Of a stretch of DNA of 37,774 nucleotides, positions 24,096 through 31,143 are shown one piece after another. Source of the stretch: Micrococcales bacterium (GTDB taxonomy: Bacteria; Actinomycetota; Actinomycetes; Actinomycetales; Cellulomonadaceae); contig JACXUT010000012.1 in the NCBI GenBank assembly GCA_014763765.1, forward strand, positions 1 to 37,774, written 5' to 3'. Position 1 is the first letter of the stretch. Each line of letters starts with the position of its first letter. The notes under the pieces are model-generated. The model was not told the origin of the DNA. It worked only from the letters and a program-made list of their open reading frames with translations, and did no database searches. The translations under genes were made by a program, and so were the position numbers.

Positions 24096-24704
24096 TCAGC
24101 CACGCGCCCCGGCGGCGGCGCGGTGCCGTCCCCGGTCGCGGGGGGCGGAGCCGCCACCGGCCCGCTGACCGGGTGCCCCGTCCGCCGGGGGCACCGCGAA
24201 CGTGAGGACGACGGCCGCCACGAGCACGCCCCCCATCACGACGACGCCGCGGCCCGACTGGAGCGTGCGGACGACGTAGCCGCCGCCGGGCAGGGTGGCG
24301 ACGTGACGCCGCACCTCGCCGACCACGTAGGGCATCGGGTCGTCCGTCTCGTTGGCGTCCCCGCGGAGCACCAGCTCCCGCACCCCGGGGTCCGCGCCGT
24401 CGGGGGTGCGGACCTCCACCACGCGGTGGGTGACGAGGTCCGTGGTGCCCTCGCGGCGCGGCACGGTGACCACGTCCCCCACCTCCACCTGGTCCGCGGG
24501 CACCGTCCGGCCGGCGATGAGCGAGCCGACGGGGATGCCCGGCTCCATGGACCCCGACACCACGACCAGCGGGCGGACGTCCAGCACGAGCCCCGCCACG
24601 ACGGCGCCGATGCTGGCGGCGCCGAGCACGGCCGTCGTGGTCAGCAGGACGCTCCGGACGAGCCGCAGCACCCGCCAGGCGATCCGGTAGCCGGTGCCGG
24701 TCAC
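24096..24704 (-). CDS. sipW: Signal peptidase I, SipW/ER type (S26B)
   Basis: 202 residues with an N-terminal and a C-terminal membrane segment. The catalytic Ser53 lies in VVSGSMEPGIPVGSLI; His94 in VTHRVVEV replaces the Lys of bacterial LepB, and Asp117 in LRGDAN completes the set, so this is the Ser/His archaeal-eukaryotic class to which Bacillus SipW belongs. SipW-type enzymes process TasA and related fibre proteins. Here it is the last of seven overlapping genes whose products are exported, several with SipW-like signal regions, so those are its likely substrates. GTG start, overlapping the stop of the gene before it as GTGA. The tail after the last helix is Gly/Arg-rich. Repeats follow the gene. 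Confidence 0.92.
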   Translation of the reverse strand: MTGTGYRIAWRVLRLVRSVLLTTTAVLGAASIGAVVAGLVLDVRPLVVVSGSMEPGIPVGSLIAGRTVPADQVEVGDVVTVPRREGTTDLVTHRVVEVRTPDGADPGVRELVLRGDANETDDPMPYVVGEVRRHVATLPGGGYVVRTLQSGRGVVVMGGVLVAAVVLTFAVPPADGAPGQRAGGGSAPRDRGRHRAAAGARG

Positions 24705-25408
24705 CGTGAGCTGCCCGTGAACACGAGGGCCAGGGCCGACCGGCCGCCGTTGAACGCCTCGGTCGCCGGCGTGTCCGGGTAGGCGACGGTCACCCGCAGC
24801 ACCCGGTGGTCCCCCGGGGCCGCGGGGTCGGCGGTCCAGGGCGCGCCGTCGGCGACGGCCGGCAGCGTGCGCCCCGCGAGGTGCAGCCCGCCGACGGCCG
24901 CGCCCACCTGCGCGGTCGTGACGGTGCTGGTGAGCGGGGTGGCGGGCGTGCCCGCCAGCACGGCGCCGGTCTGCGCGTCGGCCACCGACCACCGGTAGAG
25001 CGCCACGGGGTCGGAACCCGGGCCGCTCGGCGCTGTCTCGGCGTACCGGTCGGCGACCGCGAGCACGACGTCGGCGTCGTACGGGCCGTTGTTGGCGACG
25101 GGCACGTCGAACGTCACCGTGTGCCCGGGCAGGAGCGACCCGGCACCCTCGACCTGCCACGCGACACCGTCGCCCTCCGCCTGCCGCAGCACGCCGTCCT
25201 GCACCAGGCCGATGTCGAACCGCTCGCCGCTGCCCACGGTCGCGTCGAGCCCGGCGACGTCCCGCAGCGCGGCGCCCGTCGGGGCGACGGTCGCACCGAC
25301 GGCCCCGAGACCGCCGACGGCCAGGGCGAGCGCGGCGACCAGGAGGGTCGCGGCGCGAGGGCGGCGCGGGGCCGGACGGGCGCGCCGTCCCGCACGGGCC
25401 CGGCTCAC
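24701..25408 (-). CDS. Exported protein of the SipW operon, TasA-like paralogue (unknown function)
   Basis: 235 residues with an Arg-rich start and a hydrophobic segment (about 20-45), then a mostly beta-type extracellular domain and no C-terminal membrane helix. Its order of motifs follows the TasA-like protein at 28877: GSGERFDIGLVQDG (there GSGRFNIQVVGTDG), then LPGHTVTFDVPVANNGPYDADVVLAV (there TPGTTIEVDLPYRN, GADIDLWL), then YRWSVADAQTGAVL. I therefore take it as a diverged paralogue. The GTG start overlaps the upstream stop as GTGA, and its own stop overlaps the SipW start. Role, probably in a surface structure, is inference. Confidence 0.78.
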   Translation of the reverse strand: MSRARAGRRARPAPRRPRAATLLVAALALAVGGLGAVGATVAPTGAALRDVAGLDATVGSGERFDIGLVQDGVLRQAEGDGVAWQVEGAGSLLPGHTVTFDVPVANNGPYDADVVLAVADRYAETAPSGPGSDPVALYRWSVADAQTGAVLAGTPATPLTSTVTTAQVGAAVGGLHLAGRTLPAVADGAPWTADPAAPGDHRVLRVTVAYPDTPATEAFNGGRSALALVFTGSSR

Positions 25409-26820
25409 GGTGCCACCGCCAGCACCGACAGGTCGTGGCTGACCACGCGGTTCTGGCTGATCGCGACGCTGGTCGGCAGCCCGATCGCCCCGCGCGAGTT
25501 GTAGCCGCGGCCGGAGAACACGCCGTCGGCCGTCTGCCAGATCATGAAGCCCTGGCCGACCCCGAACTGCGTGACCCCGGTGGCCAGGCGCGTCGGCGTG
25601 GTCGGGCAGCGGGCGTAGTCGTCGCCGGCGCCGTAGCACCACAGCTCGCCGTTCGACTTGAGGAACGCGGCGCCCGTGAAGCCGAACGCCATCGCGACCA
25701 CGCCGGTGCCGAGCCCGGTGACCACCGCGGGCGTCTGCCACGAGCTCCCGGGCGCGGACCGGCCGGTGCGGTCGGCGGAGAACGTGGACCACGACAGCAC
25801 GGACCCGTCCGACAGCAGCGCGCCGCCCATCTGGATGCCGCCCGAGACGCTGACGACGTGCGGGCGGGAGGCTCCGACCGTCCGCAGCAGCCAGGGCTGT
25901 AGGGCGGTGACGGGGCGCGCGGAGAGCGACGCGCCGGTCGGCACCTGGTCGGCGGCCACGGCCGGGTTGCCGTTCACGGTGGTGTTCAGCGGCGTGCGAC
26001 CGCCGAGGTAGTACACGTCGCCGTTCTCCAGGGTGATCCAGAACGTGTCGTAGCCGCCGACGACGCTCGTCGGACAGGCGCCTGCGACCCGCGTCGGGTC
26101 CGGGAGGCCCTTGACCTTGCTCGCCCCGAGCTGGGCCAGGCCGTTGCCGCCGTAGCCGTACTGGTAGGTGGCGTCGCCCCAGTGGCCGCCCCAGTGCCAG
26201 ACCGTGCAGTCGTCCCGCAGCGCCGCGCCGGCGTACTCGGTGGACGCGATGGCCGTCACCCGGTCCAGCAGCGGGGCCGAGGTCGTCGACGCGCGGGCAC
26301 CGATGCGCACCTGGCGGGGCGGCGCCGCCGGCGAGCCGAACGCGCCCACCGAGCAGCCGTAGTCGGTGAACGTGGTGGACAGGTCCGTGCCCGCGGCGCG
26401 CGAGCAGTCGCCCCAGCCCCACACCGTGCCGTCCGCGCCGAGCGCGTTGAGCGAGTAGATGCCGGTGGCGACCTGGACCACCCTCGGCAGGCCGGCCACC
26501 ACGGTCGGCCCGATGTTCAGGTCGGCGCTCGAGGTCCCGTTGATGCCGTACATGCCGAGGCCCCACACGACGACCTGGCCGGCGGGGGTGACGCCAACCC
26601 CCGTGTCCACCATGCGCGAGCCGAGCGTCAGCCCCGTCCGCTGCTCGGGCGGCTCCCCGCCCAGCGCGGCCGGGAGCGGCCCGGTGCGGGCGGCGGTCGT
26701 GTCGACGTAGGCCGCCGTGGCGGTGCCGGCGAGGGTCGCCGCGAGAGCGGTCGCGACGACGGCGGCCACCGCGGCGAGGACCCGTCGGCGACGGGACGGG
26801 GGGCGGGACGTGGTGGTCAT
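25405..26820 (-). CDS. Exported RCC1-repeat (beta-propeller) protein
   Basis: 471 residues. Arg-rich N-terminus, hydrophobic segment, and TATAAYVDTTAAR, an aromatic-x-Asp-Thr pattern like SipW-type cleavage regions. The mature part is a run of about 45-60-residue units of RCC1 type (GVTPAGQVVVWGLGMYGING, ALGADGTVWGWGDC, FLKSNGELWCYGAGD, QTADGVFSGRGYNSRG), enough for one seven-bladed propeller. RCC1 propellers bind proteins or glycans; here it is a likely surface ligand-binding or adhesive part of the operon product. ATG start, with AGGAG 6 nt upstream, overlapping the upstream stop as ATGA. Paired Cys residues (DCS..YGCS, DDC..GAC) may form disulphides outside the cell. Confidence 0.85.
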   Translation of the reverse strand: MTTTSRPPSRRRRVLAAVAAVVATALAATLAGTATAAYVDTTAARTGPLPAALGGEPPEQRTGLTLGSRMVDTGVGVTPAGQVVVWGLGMYGINGTSSADLNIGPTVVAGLPRVVQVATGIYSLNALGADGTVWGWGDCSRAAGTDLSTTFTDYGCSVGAFGSPAAPPRQVRIGARASTTSAPLLDRVTAIASTEYAGAALRDDCTVWHWGGHWGDATYQYGYGGNGLAQLGASKVKGLPDPTRVAGACPTSVVGGYDTFWITLENGDVYYLGGRTPLNTTVNGNPAVAADQVPTGASLSARPVTALQPWLLRTVGASRPHVVSVSGGIQMGGALLSDGSVLSWSTFSADRTGRSAPGSSWQTPAVVTGLGTGVVAMAFGFTGAAFLKSNGELWCYGAGDDYARCPTTPTRLATGVTQFGVGQGFMIWQTADGVFSGRGYNSRGAIGLPTSVAISQNRVVSHDLSVLAVAP

Positions 26821-27554
26821 CGTGTCTCCTGCGGGGTCCGGCCGGTGCGGGGCTCCTGGGACGTGGTCGTGCGGGACGACCGGGTGGTCGCGGCGCGCCG
26901 GCTCGCGAGGGCCGTCCCGCCTGCGCCGAGCAGCGCGACCGCGGCGAGCGCGAGACCGGCAGGGCCGGCACCCGTCCGGGCCAGCACGCCGCTCGCGGCC
27001 GACGGGGACGCGGGGGCCTGCGCCGTGACGGCCAGCCGGACGGACCCTCGCGCTCCGCGGTACGCCTCCGACGCCTCGGGCGGGAGCTCCACACGCGCGG
27101 TGAACGTGGTGCGACCCTCCAGGTCGGGCAGGGCGACCCGGCGCCCGAGCAGCGACGAGACGTCCGACGACGCGAGAAGCACGGTGCCGTCCTCGTCCGT
27201 GACCGTGAGGGTCAGCGGGTGGTCACCCCGGAGCAGCGGACCGTCCACACCGCTCACCGCGAGCCAGACGGGCAGCGGGTCGTCCCCCGCCCCGGCGGCT
27301 GGCGTCACCGTCGTGGTCCACGTCGCGGCGTGACCCGGCAGCGGGGCGACGACGTCCACGGTCGCGGGCGAGACCACGACGAGCTCCTCGTCCGCGACCG
27401 ACGCGCGGACCACGGTGCCGCGGCCGTCGACCGTGGCACCCGGCGACAGCGGGGCCGCGACCGCGGACGTGACGCCCGCGGGGACGAGCAGCAGGACGCC
27501 TGTCGCCACGGCGGCGGCCGGGACGCGCGCCACCGACCGGGTCACCCGCCTCAC
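26817..27554 (-). CDS. Sortase-type (LARTG) cell-surface protein of the SipW operon
   Basis: 245 residues: N-terminal signal segment (AAAVATGVLLLVPAGVTSA), beta-rich domain containing LPGHAATWTTTVTP and LTLTVTDEDGTVL, and a camelysin-like end LPPEASEAYRGARGSVRLA. Then comes LARTG at about 191-195, a hydrophobic helix (LALAAVALLGAGGTALAS) and RR, i.e. a cell-wall sorting signal of the LAXTG kind used by class E sortases of high-GC actinobacteria. The tail after RR is 25 residues, longer than usual. It may be the wall anchor of the structure built from its neighbours. GTG start overlapping the previous stop as GTGA. No sortase gene is in the window. Confidence 0.8.
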   Translation of the reverse strand: MRRVTRSVARVPAAAVATGVLLLVPAGVTSAVAAPLSPGATVDGRGTVVRASVADEELVVVSPATVDVVAPLPGHAATWTTTVTPAAGAGDDPLPVWLAVSGVDGPLLRGDHPLTLTVTDEDGTVLLASSDVSSLLGRRVALPDLEGRTTFTARVELPPEASEAYRGARGSVRLAVTAQAPASPSAASGVLARTGAGPAGLALAAVALLGAGGTALASRRAATTRSSRTTTSQEPRTGRTPQETR

Positions 27555-28189
27555 GAGCTCACCCCGCTGAAGCGCAGCCCGGCCGCGGTGGTCCGGCCGT
27601 CGTACAGGCGCCAGGTGCCCTCGGCGACGACGGCGCGGACCGCGACGGTGCGGGACCCGCCCGCGGGCACGTCGAGCACGAGCGCGGCGGCCGCGACCTG
27701 CGCGGCGGTCGCGTCGGTGGCCAGCGTCACGGGACGGCCGGCGTCGGTGACGTCGAGCACCGTGAACCGCAGCGTCGAGAACAGGTCCGGGTACCGGTTC
27801 GCGCCGACGACGACGTCCGCGGGGTCCGGGTCGAACAGCGAGAGCCCGACCCGGCCGGCGGCGTCGGGGGCGTGCACCGCCGCCCGCCACTCCACGGGCG
27901 TGTGCGTCGTGTAGGACGCCCCGCCGGTGGTGCGCACGACGAGCGGCTCCGGGTCACCCTCGACGGGGCCGGCGGGCGACCCGTCGGGCGCGGTGCCGGA
28001 GACCTCGAGGGCGAAGGTGCCGGAGACCTCCACGACCGCGGTCGTCGTGTCGTGGTAGCCCGCGTGCACGTCGCGGGCGGAGGTCGCGAGGACGGCGGCG
28101 CCGGCCCCGACGCAGACGAGCCCCAGGGCGCCGGCGAGCACCGCGGGGCGGGGTCGGCCGGTCCGGTTCCGGGGACGGGGAGGCTGCAC
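27551..28189 (-). CDS. Exported TasA/camelysin-like protein of the SipW operon
   Basis: 212 residues. Arg/Pro-rich start, hydrophobic segment at about 15-40, then VHAGYHDTTTAVVEVSG, where YHDT after the hydrophobic core resembles the SipW-dependent signal (aromatic-x-Asp). The extracellular domain carries the motif LFSTLRFTVLDVTDAG, which matches LDALRFTILDGTGA of the TasA-like protein at 28877 and LFDQLHLLVVDAATG of the next gene, so these are probably diverged copies. GTG start at 28187-28189 with AGAGGA about 9 nt upstream. No anchor or second membrane helix. Confidence 0.78.
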   Translation of the reverse strand: MQPPRPRNRTGRPRPAVLAGALGLVCVGAGAAVLATSARDVHAGYHDTTTAVVEVSGTFALEVSGTAPDGSPAGPVEGDPEPLVVRTTGGASYTTHTPVEWRAAVHAPDAAGRVGLSLFDPDPADVVVGANRYPDLFSTLRFTVLDVTDAGRPVTLATDATAAQVAAAALVLDVPAGGSRTVAVRAVVAEGTWRLYDGRTTAAGLRFSGVSS

Positions 28190-28202
28190 GGTCGTCGTCC
28201 TC

Positions 28203-28805
28203 TCAGACGCTCTCGGAGACCAGGTCGACCTGGATGTCGGTGACGGCGCCCTGCCAGGCGTCGGTGAGCTCCTCGGGCACCGTCACGGTGATGTCGACGA
28301 GCCGGACCTCGCCGGGCTGCCACACGCCGCCCCAGCGGGCGGACCGCGACTCGGCGGTGCTCCCGGGGCCCGCGTCCACGAGGACCTCGCCCGTGGCGGC
28401 GTCGACGACGAGGAGGTGGAGCTGGTCGAACAGCTCCAGGCGGGAGCCGGTCCGCGGGTCGGTCCGGGCGCCCCGGTCGTCCGGGTCGGTCACCGCCAGC
28501 CGCACCTCGGACGGCGCGTCGTGGGCGCCGTGCCGTGCCGCCACCCGCAGCTCCAGGACACCGCCGGGGCCGAGCTCGCGGGCGGCGGGGTCCAGCCCGA
28601 TGCGGTAGGCCTCCGGGCGGCCCTGCTCCCAGTCGGCGGCCGAGGGCACCCACCCGGGTCGGGTCGAGCCGGCGACCACGAGGTCGTGCCCGGCGCCCGG
28701 CCAGAAGCGCACGTCCTGCTCGCCTGCGCCGGTGAGCGCCGCGGCGGTGGTCAGCGCGGCGACGCCGGCCAGGGCGCACCACGACAGCATGATCCGCCGG
28801 TGCAT
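28203..28805 (-). CDS. Exported protein of the SipW operon, TasA-like paralogue
   Basis: 200 residues, start MHRRIMLSWCALAGVAALTT with a short basic n-region and hydrophobic core, then a soluble beta-type domain with LFDQLHLLVVDAATGEVLVD and an end in VPEELTDAWQGAVTDIQVDL, which resembles the LPxxAxNAYQG end of camelysin/TasA-family proteins. ATG at 28803-28805, 6 nt after GGAGGAG. It lies 13 bp before the next gene and follows the TasA-like gene across a 71-bp gap that contains a strong hairpin, so it may be expressed at a lower level than that first gene. Confidence 0.78.
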   Translation of the reverse strand: MHRRIMLSWCALAGVAALTTAAALTGAGEQDVRFWPGAGHDLVVAGSTRPGWVPSAADWEQGRPEAYRIGLDPAARELGPGGVLELRVAARHGAHDAPSEVRLAVTDPDDRGARTDPRTGSRLELFDQLHLLVVDAATGEVLVDAGPGSTAESRSARWGGVWQPGEVRLVDITVTVPEELTDAWQGAVTDIQVDLVSESV

Positions 28806-28838
28806 CGGCTCTCCTCCAGGGGTGTCGGGGGTGCCGCA

Positions 28839-28868
28839 GGCCCGCGGGCGAGTGACCGCCCGCGGGCC
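28839..28868. terminator. Strong hairpin between the first and second genes of the SipW operon
   Basis: Perfect 12-bp inverted repeat GGCCCGCGGGCG / CGCCCGCGGGCC with a 6-nt loop, 8 bp after the stop of the TasA-like gene (minus strand). It could act as a partial terminator or as a 3' stabiliser that favours the first gene's message. Confidence 0.65.
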
Positions 28869-28876
28869 CGCGTCGG

Positions 28877-29545
28877 TCACTCGGCGGTCGAGACCGCGTC
28901 CCAGTGCAGCTGGACGTACGCCACGCCGCCGTTGAGCACGTCGTTGGTCAGGCCGTCCGCGTCGCCGCTGTCGTTGTCGGCGTCGTAGTCCGCCAGGGAG
29001 ACCTGGACGGTGATCGAGTCCTCCGCGCCGGCGGCGAGCTCGGCGTTCGCGAGGGCGTCGGTCAGGCTGATCTTCTCCGCCGAGGTGCTCGCGTCGAGCT
29101 CGTCGAACGTCACGTCGCTGACGAGCGTGGCGCCGGTGCCGTCCAGGATGGTGAAGCGCAGCGCGTCGAGGTACGCCGGGGTCGACGTGCGGCCCGGGAC
29201 CTCCTTGAGCCACAGGTCGATGTCCGCGCCGAGCGAGGTGGAGGCGTTGCGGTACGGGAGGTCGACCTCGATGGTCGTGCCGGGCGTGATCGAGTCGGCG
29301 CCCGGGACGGCGATGTCGACGCCCTCGGGCAGGTTCGCCTCCTGCCAGGTGCCGGGGACCGGCATGCCGGCGCCGTCGGTCCCGACGACCTGGATGTTGA
29401 AGCGGCCGGAGCCGATGCCGCCGCCGTCGGTGCCGTCGCCGAGGTTCAGGTTCGCGAAGTCCGTGAACGTCGCGGCCGTCACGAGGGCGCCGACGCCGGC
29501 CACGGCGCCGATCGACAGGACGAGGCGGGTACGGGCAGAAGCCAT
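28877..29545 (-). CDS. TasA-like protein with SipW-dependent signal peptide
   Basis: 222 residues. N-terminus RTRLVLSIGAVAGVGALVTA followed by ATFTDFANL fits the SipW-cognate class of signal (basic start, LSIG, hydrophobic core, aromatic-Thr-Asp after it). The mature domain is beta-rich and acidic, with LDALRFTILDGTGATLVSD, a Ser/Thr-rich middle and a C-terminal DYDADNDSGDADGLTNDVL. It is the first gene of the operon, with a strong GGAAGGAG ribosome binding site and a hairpin after it, as expected of an abundant structural subunit. TasA and camelysin family members form extracellular fibres or act as surface proteases; which applies is not decided here, and no zinc-protease motif is seen. Confidence 0.82.
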   Translation of the reverse strand: MASARTRLVLSIGAVAGVGALVTAATFTDFANLNLGDGTDGGGIGSGRFNIQVVGTDGAGMPVPGTWQEANLPEGVDIAVPGADSITPGTTIEVDLPYRNASTSLGADIDLWLKEVPGRTSTPAYLDALRFTILDGTGATLVSDVTFDELDASTSAEKISLTDALANAELAAGAEDSITVQVSLADYDADNDSGDADGLTNDVLNGGVAYVQLHWDAVSTAE

Positions 29546-29660
29546 CAGAGGTGCTCCTTCCAGAGCGTCAGCAGGAGTGGTGAGCGCGGTGCGCCGGGGG
29601 GCGGACCTCGCTGCGGCTGTCACACGATCAGGGACCTCCGACCTGCTCACCGGGCCCGCT

Positions 29661-29672
29661 GGGTACCTACCC
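29661..29672. repeat. Short inverted repeats in the region upstream of the SipW operon
   Basis: The 274-bp region 29546-29819 separates the SipW operon (minus) from the amino acid permease (plus). GGGTA-CC-TACCC lies at 29661-29672, and GGCTACGC / GCGTAGCC at 29699-29706 and 29738-29745. They may be regulatory but match no site I can name. No riboswitch was recognised here and no clear -35/-10 pair for the operon was found. Confidence 0.35.
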
Positions 29673-29819
29673 GGGCGACCCCTAGCGCGCTGACCTGCGG
29701 CTACGCCGGATGATCGGCTCCCGTCGGCGCGGAGAACGCGTAGCCCCCGGCGCGGTCGCGCCCGCCCTAGGTGGCCGGTGAGGGGACCGATGAGTACATG
29801 CGGCGGGCACACTGGTCCC

Positions 29820-31100
29820 GTGCGCGAGCGGCAGCAGGCCACCCACCCGGCGTCCCTGGCCCGACGGCTCGGCACGGGGGACGCCGTCGTCATCGGGCTC
29901 GGGTCGATGGTCGGCGCGGGGGTGTTCGCCGCGTTCGCCCCGGCGGCCGCCGCCGCGGGCACCGGGCTGCTGGTGGGCCTCGGCGTCGCGGCCGTGGTCG
30001 CGTACGCCAACGCGACGTCCTCCGCGCAGCTCGCGGCGCAGTACCCGACGTCCGGCGGGACGTACGTGTACGGCCGCGAGCGCCTCGGACCGTGGTGGGG
30101 GTTCCTCGCCGGGTGGTCGTTCGTCATCGGGAAGACGGCCTCGTGCGCCGCGATGGCGCTGACGTTCGCCGCGTACGCCGTGCCGGTGGCGTGGCAGCGG
30201 CCCGCGGCCGTGCTGGCGGTGCTCGCGCTCACGGCGGTGAACCTGCGGGGCGTCACGCGCACGGCCCGGCTGACGCGCGTGGTGGTCGCCGTCGCGCTGA
30301 CCGCGCTCGCGGTGGTGGTCGTGGCCGGGCTCGCCGGCGGGGACCCGTCGTGGGACCGGGCGTGGACGGGCGGCCCGGACGTCGGCGCCGGCGGCGTGCT
30401 CGGCTCGGCCGGCCTGCTGTTCTTCGCGTTCGCGGGGTACGCCCGCATCGCGACGATGGGCGAGGAGGTCCGGGACCCGGCCCGGACCGTCCCACGGGCG
30501 ATCCAGGGGGCGCTCGGCCTCGCGGTGCTGGTGTACGCCGCCGTCGCCGTCGCGCTGCTGACCGTGCTCGGGCCGGAGGCGACGGCGGCGTCGCGCGCAC
30601 CGCTGGCGGCGCTCGCCGACGCGAGCGGGCTGCCCGGGGCCGGGGCCGTGGTCCGCGTGGGGGCGACCGCGGCCGCGCTGGGGGCCCTGCTCGCGCTGGT
30701 CGCCGGGGTCAGCCGGACCGCCCTCGCGATGGCGCGGGAGGGCGACCTGCCGCGGACGCTCGCCGCCGTGCACCCCGGCACGCGCGTCCCGCACCACGCC
30801 GAGGTGGTGCTCGGCGTGGTGGTCGCGGTGCTGGTGGCGACCGTCGACCTGCGCGGGGCCATCGGGTTCTCGTCGTTCGGGGTCCTGCTCTACTACCTGG
30901 TCGCGAACCTGGCCGCGCTCACGCAGGACCGCCCGCACCGGCGGTTCCCGCGGGCGCTCCAGGTGCTCGGGGCGGCGGGGTGCGTGGCGCTGGCCGTCAC
31001 GCTGCCGCCCGCGTCGGTGCTCGGGGGGCTCGCGGTGGTCGCCGTCGGCGTGCTGGGGAGGGTCGTCACGCAGCGGCTCCGGCGGCGGCGCGGCGCCTGA
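29820..31100 (+). CDS. APC superfamily amino acid permease
   Basis: 426 residues with about twelve hydrophobic helices. Helix 1 has the family GLGSMVGAGVF motif (unwound substrate-binding turn), helix 2-3 YPTSGGTYVYGRERLGPWWG, helix 6 GLLFFAFAGYARIATMGEEV, and SRTALAMAREGDLP in helix 8, all as in APC permeases of the cationic/general amino acid type. Substrate not decidable. I start at the GTG at 29820 because CACACT lies 6 nt before it as a possible leaderless -10; an ATG at 29790 behind GAGGGG and a GTG at 29778 are in-frame alternatives. Convergent with the Gfo/Idh gene 43 bp away. Confidence 0.88.
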   Translation: MRERQQATHPASLARRLGTGDAVVIGLGSMVGAGVFAAFAPAAAAAGTGLLVGLGVAAVVAYANATSSAQLAAQYPTSGGTYVYGRERLGPWWGFLAGWSFVIGKTASCAAMALTFAAYAVPVAWQRPAAVLAVLALTAVNLRGVTRTARLTRVVVAVALTALAVVVVAGLAGGDPSWDRAWTGGPDVGAGGVLGSAGLLFFAFAGYARIATMGEEVRDPARTVPRAIQGALGLAVLVYAAVAVALLTVLGPEATAASRAPLAALADASGLPGAGAVVRVGATAAALGALLALVAGVSRTALAMAREGDLPRTLAAVHPGTRVPHHAEVVLGVVVAVLVATVDLRGAIGFSSFGVLLYYLVANLAALTQDRPHRRFPRALQVLGAAGCVALAVTLPPASVLGGLAVVAVGVLGRVVTQRLRRRRGA

Positions 31101-31143
31101 GCGCGGGAGCCCGCCTCCGCCGTCGTCGGCCCGGCCCGGCGGG

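Noticed and set aside
23891-24157. N-terminal extension of the CDF protein encoded by the tandem repeats
   Set aside because: The GTG at 23890 has a strong ribosome binding site and the family's usual length, while the extension loses third-position GC bias. The GTG at 24103, overlapping the SipW stop as GTGGCTGA, remains a weak alternative.
26168-27333. Long plus-strand ORFs opposite the RCC1 and LARTG genes
   Set aside because: Antisense shadows with biased His/Arg/Gly composition; the minus-strand genes have coupled starts and recognisable domains.
29546-29819. Possible second riboswitch upstream of the SipW operon
   Set aside because: Several GC-rich inverted repeats are present, but none of the conserved blocks of GEMM-I, ydaO or other riboswitches I could recognise.
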